From: Pseudomonadota bacterium
Lineage (GTDB): Bacteria; Pseudomonadota; Gammaproteobacteria; Burkholderiales; Burkholderiaceae_C
NCBI GenBank assembly: GCA_021848345.1
Contig: JAJZUV010000004.1
Span: forward strand, 1 to 64,000
Length of the DNA stretch: 64,000 nt
Direction: 5' to 3'
Shown here: positions 44,801 to 54,000 of the stretch, one piece after another
Layout: every line of letters starts with the position of its first letter
Position numbering within the stretch: the first letter of the stretch is position 1
Notes under the pieces: generated by a model
Told to the model about the DNA's origin: nothing
The model's database searches: none
What the model saw: the letters and a program-made list of their open reading frames with translations, nothing else
Translations under genes and position numbers: made by a program

Positions 44801-45796
44801 ATGCATTCCCATATGGCCGATGCCCTCGAACATCCGCAGTTGGTGGGCCTCGGGAACAATCTGGTGGTAGCGCGCTTCGAAGCCATGAAGGTCGCTTCCG
44901 CGCTCCATGCCGTCGAGCAACTCTTGCGCATGGGCACGATCCAGCGTGGCGACACGTTGGTCGACAGTTCCAGCGGCCTGTATGCCTATTCCCTTGCCCT
45001 GGCCTGCCACAAACACGGCTTGCGCTGCCATATCGTCGCGTCGGCGAGCGTCCATCGATCGCTACGGCTCCAGCTGCAACTTCTGGGCGCGCGGGTGGAG
45101 TTCTCCGCGGGGGCCGACTCGCTCAGGCAGGACCAGAACCTGCGCGTCGAACGGATTGAACAGATCCTGGCCGAGAATCCCCACTTTCACTGGATGCGTC
45201 AGTACCACGATCCGATTCATTACAGCGGTTACGCACCCCTGGCTCGGCGAATCCACGAAGCCGTCGGTCCCGGCCCTCTGAGCCTGGTTGGGGGTGTCGG
45301 CTCTGGGTGCTCAACCGGGGCCTTGGCTGTACATCTGCGCAAGCTTCGTGACGATGTCGAATTGATCGGAGTACAACCCTTCGGGTCCGTTACCTTCGGA
45401 TCCGAACACATCGAGGATCAGGCCGTGCGCATCGCCGGCATAGGCAGCGCGATTCCTTTTGACAATGTTCACCACGAGTTGTACGACGTCGTGCACTGGG
45501 TAGGATTCGACCACGGCTGCGCGGGCGCAACGGCATTGATGCGCACGCATGCGATATTCGCGGGGCTGTCGTCGGGGTGCAGCTACCTGGCTGCGCGCTG
45601 GGAGGCGCGGCGACAACCCGCGAGACAGTACCTGTTTCTCGCCGCGGATACCGGCGAACGCTACGTCGACAGCGTGTTCGCCCGGCACGCCGACTGGCCC
45701 GACATCCAGGCCCTGCAACCTTGGCTCATCGACGATGCGTCATGCATGCGGGCGCCCTGGTCCCGCATGCATTGGGGCCGCCGCCCCGCCGAATGA
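44801..45796 (+). CDS. Divergent cysteine-synthase-like PLP enzyme
   Basis: A 331-residue fold-type II PLP enzyme. The lysine in FEAMKVASA aligns with the PLP-binding Lys of cysteine synthases (SVKDR); DSSSGLYAYSLALACHKHG takes the place of TSGNTG; and GGVGSGCSTGAL is the glycine-rich phosphate loop. Relatives such as SbnA use O-phosphoserine in beta-replacement, so a partner kinase making a phosphorylated hydroxy amino acid would fit well. It lies 48 bases after the kinase and nine bases before the ATP-grasp gene. Start 44801 has no strong ribosome-binding site; ATG 44813 is also possible. Product unknown. Confidence 0.75.
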   Translation: MHSHMADALEHPQLVGLGNNLVVARFEAMKVASALHAVEQLLRMGTIQRGDTLVDSSSGLYAYSLALACHKHGLRCHIVASASVHRSLRLQLQLLGARVEFSAGADSLRQDQNLRVERIEQILAENPHFHWMRQYHDPIHYSGYAPLARRIHEAVGPGPLSLVGGVGSGCSTGALAVHLRKLRDDVELIGVQPFGSVTFGSEHIEDQAVRIAGIGSAIPFDNVHHELYDVVHWVGFDHGCAGATALMRTHAIFAGLSSGCSYLAARWEARRQPARQYLFLAADTGERYVDSVFARHADWPDIQALQPWLIDDASCMRAPWSRMHWGRRPAE

Positions 45797-45805
45797 GGAG
45801 CGCTC

Positions 45806-47068
45806 ATGACCATCGTGGCCATCGAGGCGCTGACCTTCGGTCTCAACCGGCTTGCGGATGCCGCCGCGAAGCGCGGCGAGCAGCTTTGCCTGCTGACGCG
45901 CGACCGCTCGGTGTATTCCTACGAACTGTCACTACCGCAAGCCGAACGTATCGCCATCGTTGACGTCGACACCTTCGACACGCAAAGTGTCCAGTCCGCC
46001 ACTGCGGAAATCGATACGCTTCGAGGATTGCTGAACCTCACTGACACATGGAGCCTGCTGGCGGTTGACCTGGCAGACCGCCTGGGCCTCGCCGTGCAGA
46101 ATCCGGCCTCGGTACGCATCGCTCGCGACAAGTACGCGATGCGCCAACGCCTTCGGGAAGCCGGGTTGTCGCGTGCGCGAAGCGTCACGCTCGATCTGGA
46201 CACGGTGCATGACTCGGCACACATTCGCAATCTCACGTTTCCGATCGTCATCAAGGACCGCTCAGGCACCGGAAGCATCAACGTGTGGATCGCCCACGAT
46301 GCGCAACAGGCGCTGCGGATCCTAGACGACGCAGCCGCCGCAAATCCGCACTGCCGCAAGGTCGTACTGGAGCCATTTTTCAGCGGCCCGATGTTCAGTG
46401 CCGAATCCGTGACGTGGCAAGGCCATACGCGCGTGTACGCCATCGCGAGCCGCATCCTTTCCCGCGAGCCAAGATTCCGCGAAGAAGCCATGGCCGTTCC
46501 CGTGCGACTTCCGGGCGCGGCGGCATGCGACATCGAATCGTGGATCGGCAAGGTGCTGGACGCCATTGGCTACACCCACGGGATGAGTCATACCGAATTC
46601 ATTCTGACCCGCGGTGGCCCCGAGGTGGTCGAAATCAACCCTAGGGCGGCTGGTGGCCAACTCACCGAAGCCGTCTGCCAAGCCTACGACTACAACGTCC
46701 TCGAAGCCTACGTGGATATGGCGCTGGGACAGCGCCCCGCCTTGCTGGACGCAGATCTAGTCATGCGCCGTGGTGTCTGTGCGGGCTTCGTGTACGCAGA
46801 GCAAACGGGATGGTTCGAGCGCATCGACGGACTCCAACGGCTTACCCAGCATCCCGGCGACCCGCTTTGGTATCCCACAGCGAACAATGGCAAGCGCATC
46901 GATCACCTGGACGACCAGCGTGCCAGCCTCGGACTGGTAGTCGCTCACGGAGAGACTACCGAATTGGCCATGCTCAACGTACTCAGTGTGACGGGAAAGC
47001 TGGTGGGCATCATGCGCTCTGATCGGCAGGGGCGAACCCGCCGGCCCAGCTTCACTGGAACGCACTGA
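45806..47068 (+). CDS. ATP-grasp ligase
   Basis: A 420-residue ATP-grasp protein. The central domain has FPIVIKDRSGTGSINVW (ATP-binding Lys), VVLEPFFSGPMFSAES and EVVEINPRAAGG, the Mg-binding Glu and Asn. The N-terminal Rossmann-like region and C-terminal lobe resemble the carbamoyl-phosphate-synthase-like and L-amino-acid ligase types (BacD, DdaF), which join a carboxylate to an amine with ATP. Start with GAGGAG 10 bases upstream. Its position between a PLP enzyme and an MFS exporter suggests that it couples a non-standard amino acid to a second acid or amine. Confidence 0.82.
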   Translation: MTIVAIEALTFGLNRLADAAAKRGEQLCLLTRDRSVYSYELSLPQAERIAIVDVDTFDTQSVQSATAEIDTLRGLLNLTDTWSLLAVDLADRLGLAVQNPASVRIARDKYAMRQRLREAGLSRARSVTLDLDTVHDSAHIRNLTFPIVIKDRSGTGSINVWIAHDAQQALRILDDAAAANPHCRKVVLEPFFSGPMFSAESVTWQGHTRVYAIASRILSREPRFREEAMAVPVRLPGAAACDIESWIGKVLDAIGYTHGMSHTEFILTRGGPEVVEINPRAAGGQLTEAVCQAYDYNVLEAYVDMALGQRPALLDADLVMRRGVCAGFVYAEQTGWFERIDGLQRLTQHPGDPLWYPTANNGKRIDHLDDQRASLGLVVAHGETTELAMLNVLSVTGKLVGIMRSDRQGRTRRPSFTGTH

Positions 47069-47099
47069 AGATCTGCGCGGGCAAGCGCTTCCGAATGCA

Positions 47100-48320
47100 A
47101 TGAACAACCCAGCAAGCTTGTTGCAAACCTTCCGTGAACGACGCTTACCGCCCGATGTCCTAATGCTCCTGGCGTGCTCATTCCTGATCACGCTTGGCAG
47201 CTACATGACGCTGCCGTTCATCCCCATTCTTTTGACCCGAAGCGCGGGCATGGCCATGTCGACGATCGGGATCGTGCTGGCAGCCATGACCGCCATTCAA
47301 TTTGGCGGAGGCATTCTCGGAGGCGTGGCAGCCGACCGTTTCGGACCGCGCAGGACCATGCTTCTGGCGTTAACCATACGCACCTGCGGCTTCCTGCTGC
47401 TGGGGCTGTCGTGCTGGCGCAGCCGGTTGGTCGTGCCTGCCGCACTGCTGACCGCCACGGGCGCCGCCCTGTATCTGCCGTCGAACAAGGCCTACCTGGT
47501 CGAGCGGATCGCGCTGGAACAACGCCCCCTCGTGCTGTCCGCATCAACGTCCATGCTCAATCTGGGCATGGCCGTGGGCCCACTGGTCGGGGGCGCGGCG
47601 TTGCTCGGCCATGCGCGATGGCTGTTCGCGGGGGTAACCCTGCTCTTCGGAATCATCACGCTGTTGCATGCACGAGTCCTGCGCGATGCGGTCCGGCGCG
47701 CCCATTCCGCCCGTGCGCGGCCGAAGACGCCATCCGACTTCAAGCCTATCGGCATGCTGATGCTTTTCAACGCGTCGGCGTTCTACATCTACTTCTTTTT
47801 CCAAAACTACCTTGGCCCATACACAATCGCGTTCCATTCAGGCTTCGTGTACAGCCTGGCGTTAGCGTTGAACGCCTCCCTGCTCATCGTGGGCCAGCCA
47901 TTGCTGTCCCGATGCGTCAAGCGAGCTTCGCTGGGTCGGCTTCTTCTGGTCTCTTCCCTGCTGCTCCTGGCGGGGGTGCTCACATTTTCCCACCCTAGTG
48001 CCTGGGCGATCCTGGGCGGTACGGCGCTGGTGACTCTGGCGGAAATCGGTCTCTTTTTCCGACTTGAATTGCAGTTTCTCGAACACTTGGCGCACCGACC
48101 CGCGACCGCGTTCGGCCTGCAGCGCCTATCGTGCGGGATAGGCGCGAGTCTGAGTGGCGTCGTCGGAGGCAGCATGTTCGGAAGCGCGCAACTGCACGGC
48201 GGGCTGCATGGCTTCTGGCTCATCGCGGGCGCTCAGGCACTGCTCCTGATCGTCGCGTTGACCCTGTGGTGGCGCCTGGCGCGCGGGCGCCTGGTACGCG
48301 TATCCGGCCTGGCAGGTTAG
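47100..48320 (+). CDS. Major facilitator superfamily transporter
   Basis: A 406-residue MFS protein with about 12 membrane segments. The loop 2-3 motif appears as GGVAADRFGPRRTMLL, and LLTATGAALYLPSNKAYLVERI and LVGGAALLG follow. It is of the drug/metabolite exporter type (MdtH-like), like BacE in the bacilysin cluster. It closes the cassette: 31 bases after the ATP-grasp gene, and its TAG overlaps the stop of the convergent nitroreductase. Likely role: exporting the cassette product and protecting the producer. Confidence 0.85.
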   Translation: MNNPASLLQTFRERRLPPDVLMLLACSFLITLGSYMTLPFIPILLTRSAGMAMSTIGIVLAAMTAIQFGGGILGGVAADRFGPRRTMLLALTIRTCGFLLLGLSCWRSRLVVPAALLTATGAALYLPSNKAYLVERIALEQRPLVLSASTSMLNLGMAVGPLVGGAALLGHARWLFAGVTLLFGIITLLHARVLRDAVRRAHSARARPKTPSDFKPIGMLMLFNASAFYIYFFFQNYLGPYTIAFHSGFVYSLALALNASLLIVGQPLLSRCVKRASLGRLLLVSSLLLLAGVLTFSHPSAWAILGGTALVTLAEIGLFFRLELQFLEHLAHRPATAFGLQRLSCGIGASLSGVVGGSMFGSAQLHGGLHGFWLIAGAQALLLIVALTLWWRLARGRLVRVSGLAG

Positions 48321-48865
48321 TCGATCCAGCGTACCTGCGGCTCGCGGCGCGGGTGCGGAGGTGTCGCGCCCCGCGGCCGGCCGACGATGATCGGGGCCAC
48401 CGGAGCCCAGGCGGGCGGGATGCCCAGCACTTCCTTGCCCGCGGGGCTGCGCAGGTAGTCCTGCGCAAGCCCGATCCAGCAGCTTCCCAGGCCCTGGTCG
48501 CAGGCGGCGAGCATCAGGTTCTGCGCCGCCAGCGCGCAGTCCTCGACCATCCAGGGCGACTCGTGCTCGGCGGCGATCAGCACCAATGCCGGCGCGTTGT
48601 AGAAGATGTGGAATCCCGGGTTCTCCAAGTGCGCGCGCAATTCGGCGGAGGATTCGGAGCGAAGGCGCCAGGCCTTGGCCTCGCGGGCAACACGGTCGAG
48701 CATGGCGCGCTGGCGCACCACGACGAAACGCCAGGGCTGGCTGTCGACCGCGCTGGGCGCCTGCACGGCGGCGTGGATCAGGCCGTCGAGCGTGGCCTCG
48801 TCGATGGCGTCGGGCAGGTAGTCGCGCACCGCGCGGCGCCGGCGGATGGCTTCGAGAAGTTCCAT
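48317..48865 (-). CDS. Nitroreductase-family flavoprotein
   Basis: A 182-residue FMN enzyme of the nitroreductase fold: MELLEAIRRRRAVRDYLPDAI at the N-terminus (FMN-phosphate Arg residues), APSAVDSQPWRFVVV and ACDQGLGSCWIGL. Such enzymes use NAD(P)H to reduce nitroaromatics, quinones or enones. Its TAA overlaps the stop of the convergent MFS gene (shared TTAG), a tight junction between the cassette and core-like DNA. GC content returns to genome level here. Confidence 0.85.
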   Translation of the reverse strand: MELLEAIRRRRAVRDYLPDAIDEATLDGLIHAAVQAPSAVDSQPWRFVVVRQRAMLDRVAREAKAWRLRSESSAELRAHLENPGFHIFYNAPALVLIAAEHESPWMVEDCALAAQNLMLAACDQGLGSCWIGLAQDYLRSPAGKEVLGIPPAWAPVAPIIVGRPRGATPPHPRREPQVRWID

Positions 48866-49061
48866 GGTTCAGGCTCCCGGGTCGCGCGCCACGCGACAGG
48901 CACGACGCGAGAACCCGCATGCCGAGTATCCGCGCACGGCGCGGGCGCGGCTTCGCGGCATCCCGCGCGTAGCTGCGCTGGGTCAAGTCCCGAGTTCGCG
49001 CCGGGCCTGTCGTACCCTATGCGGGACTTCCCACGCGAAGCCGTTCCAACCGGAGTCCCCG

Positions 49062-50069
49062 ATGTTTGCAGAACTGTCCAGGCTTTCCCGCATCCGCGAA
49101 GCCGCCGACGTGGTCTACCGCGCGATGCCCCCGACCCCGCAGTACGCCTGGCCCCTGTTGTGCGAGGCCCTGGGCACGCAGGTATGGGTCAAGCACGAGA
49201 ACCACACGCCGACCGGCGCCTTCAAGGTGCGTGGCGGTCTGGTGTACTTCGACGGCCTGCGGCGCCGCGAGCCGCAGGTGCGGGGGGTGATCTCGGCCAC
49301 GCGCGGGAACCACGGCCAGAGCATCGGCTTCGCGGCGCGACGCCACGGCCTGGCGGCCACCATCGTCGTGCCCCACGGCAACAGCCGCGAGAAGAACGCG
49401 GCGATGCGCGCGCTCGGAGTCGAGTTGCTCGAACACGGGGAGGACTTCCAGGCGGCGCGCGAGCATGCGCTGGCACTCGGGGCCGAGCGCGGGCTGCATG
49501 CCATCGCCTCCTTCCACCCCGACCTTGTGGCGGGCGTGGCCACCGGCTGGGTGGAACTGCTGGAGACGGTACCGGAGCTGGATGTGCTGTTCGTCCCCAT
49601 CGGGCTGGGCTCGGGCATCTGCGGGGCCGCGGCGGCGCGGGCCGCGCTGGGCGCCGGCCCGCGCATCGTCGGCGTGGTTTCCTCGCGCGCCGAGGCCTAT
49701 GCGCTGTCCTTCGAGCAGCGCCGGCCGGTGGACGCCCCGGCCCTGACCGAAGTGGCGGACGGCATGGCCTGCCGAGTGCCCGATGCACAGGCGCTGGACA
49801 TCATCTGGAGCCAGGTGGACGAGATCGTGCGCGTGAGCGACGAACAGGTGTTGCGCGCGATGCGCCTGTACTACACGGCCACGCACAACATCGCCGAGGG
49901 CGCCGGCGCCGCCGCGCTGGCGGCGGCGCTGGCGCGGCGCGAGAGCCTGCGCGGCCGGCGCGTGGGCTTGTCCCTGAGCGGCGGAAACGTCGACCTGGAA
50001 CTCTTCCGCCGGGCCATGGACCTGGCCCCCGACGCGCCGGAACGCGCCGACCGCCCAGCGGCGGCCTGA
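49062..50069 (+). CDS. Threonine/serine dehydratase-like PLP enzyme
   Basis: A 335-residue fold-type II PLP enzyme. The PLP Lys is in NHTPTGAFKVRGG, the substrate loop SATRGNHGQS, and the phosphate loop GLGSGICG. There is no C-terminal ACT regulatory domain, so it is a catabolic-type dehydratase or a related enzyme such as a racemase or diaminopropionate-type lyase. Single-gene unit. The stop codon is the loop of the following hairpin. Confidence 0.82.
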   Translation: MFAELSRLSRIREAADVVYRAMPPTPQYAWPLLCEALGTQVWVKHENHTPTGAFKVRGGLVYFDGLRRREPQVRGVISATRGNHGQSIGFAARRHGLAATIVVPHGNSREKNAAMRALGVELLEHGEDFQAAREHALALGAERGLHAIASFHPDLVAGVATGWVELLETVPELDVLFVPIGLGSGICGAAAARAALGAGPRIVGVVSSRAEAYALSFEQRRPVDAPALTEVADGMACRVPDAQALDIIWSQVDEIVRVSDEQVLRAMRLYYTATHNIAEGAGAAALAAALARRESLRGRRVGLSLSGGNVDLELFRRAMDLAPDAPERADRPAAA

Positions 50070-50078
50070 GGCCGCCGC
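50058..50078. terminator. Hairpin whose loop is the stop codon
   Basis: GCGGCGGCC (50058-50066), TGA loop, GGCCGCCGC (50070-50078): nine perfect pairs closed on a three-base loop that is exactly the stop codon of the dehydratase-like gene. It separates this gene from the convergent aldo/keto reductase ending at 50087, so it is a likely bidirectional terminator. Confidence 0.5.
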
Positions 50079-50086
50079 GCGGGGGT

Positions 50087-50947
50087 TCAACGCGCGGCGC
50101 GCTCGATGGCGGCGAAGTCCTCGTCGGACAGGCGGATGGATGCCGCGCCCATGTTCTGCTCCAGGTGCTCCATGCTGCCGGTGCCCGGAATGGGCAGCAT
50201 CACCGGGCTGCGCCGGAGCAGCCAGGCCAGCGCGATCTGGCCGCCGCTGGCGCCGTGGCGCCGCGCCACGGCATCGAGCACCGAGCCCGGGCGCGCCAGG
50301 CTTCCCGCGGCCAGCGGGTACCAGGGGATGAAGCCGATGCCCAGACGCTCGCAGTGCTCGAGCACGTGTTCGCTGGCACGGTCCGCGAGGTTGTAGCGGT
50401 TCTGCACCGTGGCAACCGGGAACACCTTGCGCGCGGCCTCGATGTCCTCCACGCCCACTTCGCTGAGCCCGGCGTGGCGCACCAGGCCCTCGTCGAGCAG
50501 TTGGCGGATGGCGCCGAACTGTTCGTCGCGGGGGACCTTGGGGTCGATGCGGTGCAACTGCCACAGGTCGATGCGCTCGACGCCGAGCTTGCGCAGGCTT
50601 TTGCGAGCCTGGGCGATCAGGTAGTCGGGGCGACCGTCGGGGCTCCACTGGTCGGGCCCGGCGCGCACCAGGCCGCCCTTGGTGGCGATCACCAGTCCGT
50701 CGTAGGGGTGCAATGCCTCGCAGATCAACTGTTCGGACACGTCGGGGCCGTAGGAATCCGCGGTGTCGATGAAATCCACGCCCAGCTCCGGCAGGCGGCG
50801 CAGCAGGCGCACCGCCGCGTCGTGGTCGGGCGGAGGTCCCCATACGCCCTTGCCGGTGATGCGCATCGCGCCGAAGCCCAGGCGGTGGATGTCGAGGTCG
50901 CCTCCCACGCGAAAACGCGCCGGCGGCTGCGAAACGGAATCGCTCAT
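50087..50947 (-). CDS. Aldo/keto reductase
   Basis: A 286-residue NADPH-dependent reductase with the AKR catalytic tetrad: Asp and Tyr in [11 protein letters not shown], Lys in [10 protein letters not shown] and His in [10 protein letters not shown]. The C-terminal cofactor region [17 protein letters not shown] is present. It is of the YajO/YeaE-like general type. Stand-alone gene; substrate unknown. Confidence 0.88.
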   Translation of the reverse strand: MSDSVSQPPARFRVGGDLDIHRLGFGAMRITGKGVWGPPPDHDAAVRLLRRLPELGVDFIDTADSYGPDVSEQLICEALHPYDGLVIATKGGLVRAGPDQWSPDGRPDYLIAQARKSLRKLGVERIDLWQLHRIDPKVPRDEQFGAIRQLLDEGLVRHAGLSEVGVEDIEAARKVFPVATVQNRYNLADRASEHVLEHCERLGIGFIPWYPLAAGSLARPGSVLDAVARRHGASGGQIALAWLLRRSPVMLPIPGTGSMEHLEQNMGAASIRLSDEDFAAIERAAR

Positions 50948-51057
50948 GGCTGCTGTCCTGTCGGTGGGGAATCGTCATGCGCGCACGCCCCGTGCGCGCG
51001 GCATGGCGCGGGAGCAGGCGCGCGGCGATGCGCGCTCCTGCCCGCATCGCGGATATG

Positions 51058-54000
51058 CTAGGCCCGATCCGCCACGCTTGCAGGCTCTGCGCCCGCGGCA
51101 CCCTCGCATGCACTCAGGCGCGACAGCAGCCATTCGCCGTGGCGCTCGTGCAGCGCGTGACGCGCGGGGCCTGCCGCCGGTGCCGCCTGTTCGTAATAGC
51201 GGAAGATCTCGCTGGCCTGCTCGCCCGAGGCGCGCAGGAACTCGATCACCGCGGCACGCGCCCCGCGCCGCGCCGGATGCATGCGCCCCGGCGCCAGCAG
51301 CCAGTGATGGGCCAGCGCACCCAGGTAGGTCGACACCGCCTGGCCGCGCCGCGGCAGCGAGAACCCGGCGCGCCACTCCACGAAAGCGCCGGCCGGCATC
51401 GGCCGCGTGAAGGCGTAGCCCTGGGCCCAACGCGCGCCCAGGATGCGCACCACCTCCTGGATGCCCTGGTCCTCCACGCCCTCGACGATCACCGTGCGCC
51501 GCAGGTCGTTGGCGAGTTGCACGATGGAACGGATCACCCCGAAGGTCTGCAGGGGCAGGCGTTCCAGCGTGGAAATCAGCCCCTGGTCGATCTTGATGGT
51601 GTCGAAGGGCAGCACGGAAAGGCGCTGCAGGCTGCTGTAGCCGGCGCCCAGGTCGTCCATCGACAGGCCGACGCCGATGGCGCGCAAGGCGTCGATGGCG
51701 CGGGCCTGCGCGGCGCTGTCCAGCGCCTGCGACTCCAGCAGCTCCAGGCTGATGCGCGAGGCGTCGACAGCATGGCGCAGCAGGGTCTCGCCCACCCATT
51801 GGGGACACTGCGGGTCGAGCAGCGTGGACGGCGCCAGGTTCAGCGCGGCGCGCACGTGCACACCCTGGCCGTCCCAGGCGCGCAGCTGCGAGCAGACCTG
51901 CTCGAGACCGCTGCGGAACAGGTGGTCGAGCTCCGCGTCGCCCAGCACGGGCAGGAAGGCGCCGGGCGCCAGCACGCGGCCGTCGGGCATCATCAGGCGC
52001 GCCAGCGCCTCGACGCTTTCGCAGCGCCCGTCCAGCAGGTTGACCACCGGCTGCACGTACATGCGCAGTCCGTTGCTGAACAGGCTCTCGCGGCAGGCGT
52101 TGGCCGCGTCCTGGGGAATGATGCCGCCGGGCAGCGGAACCCGGCTGGCCTGCCAGACACGCCCCGCATGCTGCTGCAGCGCCTTGACCGTCTGCTGCAT
52201 CCAGGCGGACTCGAACTGGTGGGGATAGGCGCCGTAGATGGCCAGCACGAAACTCGGCTTGCCTTGCGCGTCCAGCACCGCCAGCGTGACCGCGCTGCGC
52301 ACGCCGAGCGCCATCATCGGGGTTCGCCAGCTCGCGACCCGCGGGTCGCGCGCATAGGAGGCGATGCGCTGGATCGCGGCGCCGCGCCAGGCGAGCGCGA
52401 TGGGGCCGCGGCCGGTGGCCAGGCCCGGATCCAGCCGCGCCGTGTAACGCGCGTCCGCCAGGATGGCCGAGACCTCGCCGGCGCAGGGTCCGCTGGCGGC
52501 TTCCACGGCGAACTCGTTGCTCGCGTTCGGGCGCAGCACCTCGCAGGCGACGATGCCGGGCAGCTCACCGATGGGCCCGATCAGGTCGCGCAGGGCGTCG
52601 CGCCACAGCGCGCCGGCCGCAACGGTGTGGCCGATCAGCACGTTCTGGTAGGCGCGCACCGTGGCCGACATGCCGCGCAGTTCGTGCTGCAGGTCCTCCT
52701 GCAGGCGGTCCTCGATGATCCGCAGGATCTCCCTGCGCGTCGCCGCGGGAATGCGCGCCGCGCCCAGCCCCTCGACCACCTGCTGGCGGAACGCGGCCAT
52801 GGGGCGCACGAGCAGACTCGGCTCGATGCCCATCAGCGCCTGCTTGACGCCTACGCGCTCCGAGCGCTCCGCCAGCTCCTCGCGCGATCGCGCTGGGTCC
52901 AGCAACTGCCGCAGGTGCCGGGCATGCACGTCGCGGATGGCGTCGAGCTCCTGGTCGGAAAGCAGATCCACCATCGGGGCCGCGTCGCCGTCGCTGGCGA
53001 CCTGCGCGTAGAAGTCGCGCAGGAAGCCGTCCACCGCCTGCGCCAGGTGGCGCGCCAGTTCGCCGAGCAGGGCTCCGGCCCGCGGCCCGTAGGGGTCGGC
53101 GCGCAACTCCTGGGGCTCGTCGCCGGCGGAGCGGACTCCCAGTTGCCACCAGCGCACGCGCTCGGCCTTGCGCGCCTTGGCCTGGTACAGCGCGGCGTCG
53201 GCCTTGCGCAGCAGGGCGTCGGCGTCCGGCCCGTCGCCCGGGTAGGCGGCCAGGCCCATGGTCATGCCCACCGCGGCCTGCGCACCGGAAGGCAGCACGA
53301 AGCCGCTCTCCACCGCGGTGTGCAGGCGCCGCATCACCGCGTCGAGCTCGCGCAGCAGCGCCGCCTGGCTCAGGTCCTCGATGACCACGACGAATTCGTC
53401 GCCGCCCAGCCTTGCCAGGAAGTCCGATTCGCGCAGCAGCGCGCGCATGCGCGCGGCGAACTCGCGCAGCAGCACGTCGCCGGACTCGTGGCCGTAGAGG
53501 TCGTTGACCGGCTTGAAGTCGTCCAGGTCGAGGATGCCCACCGCGAGAGCGGCCCCGCGCCTGCGGGCCCGCTCCAACGCGCCGGGAAGATGCTGCTCGA
53601 GCGCGCGCCGGTTGGGCAGCGCGCTCAGCGGATCGTGCAGGGCCTCGTAGCGCAGGCGGCGCTGCAGTCGCGCGCGCTCGGTGACGTCCTGCACGGTCCA
53701 CACGAACATCGTGCCGTCGCCGTCGGCCGGCAGTCCGAGGGATCCGTCGCACAACACCTCCTGGCCGTCGCTGCGCAACAGGCGCACATCCATGACGGAG
53801 ACGGGCCGCGCGGCGCCGGCCTCGGCGTACAGCCGGCCCACGCGCTCGTATTCCCGATCGTCGGCGAAGAACCGGCGTCCCGGCTGGCCCTCGACGCTGG
53901 CCGGCCCGTCGTATCCGAGCATCTGCGCGAAACGCTGGTTGGCGCTGATGACCACTCGGTCGCGCACCATGACGATGCCCGCGAGGGTATTGTCCAGCAG

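Noticed and set aside
44722..45159. Alternative reading frame overlapping the start of the PLP-enzyme gene
   Set aside because: It has no family-like sequence, while the frame from 44801 gives a full fold-type II PLP enzyme.
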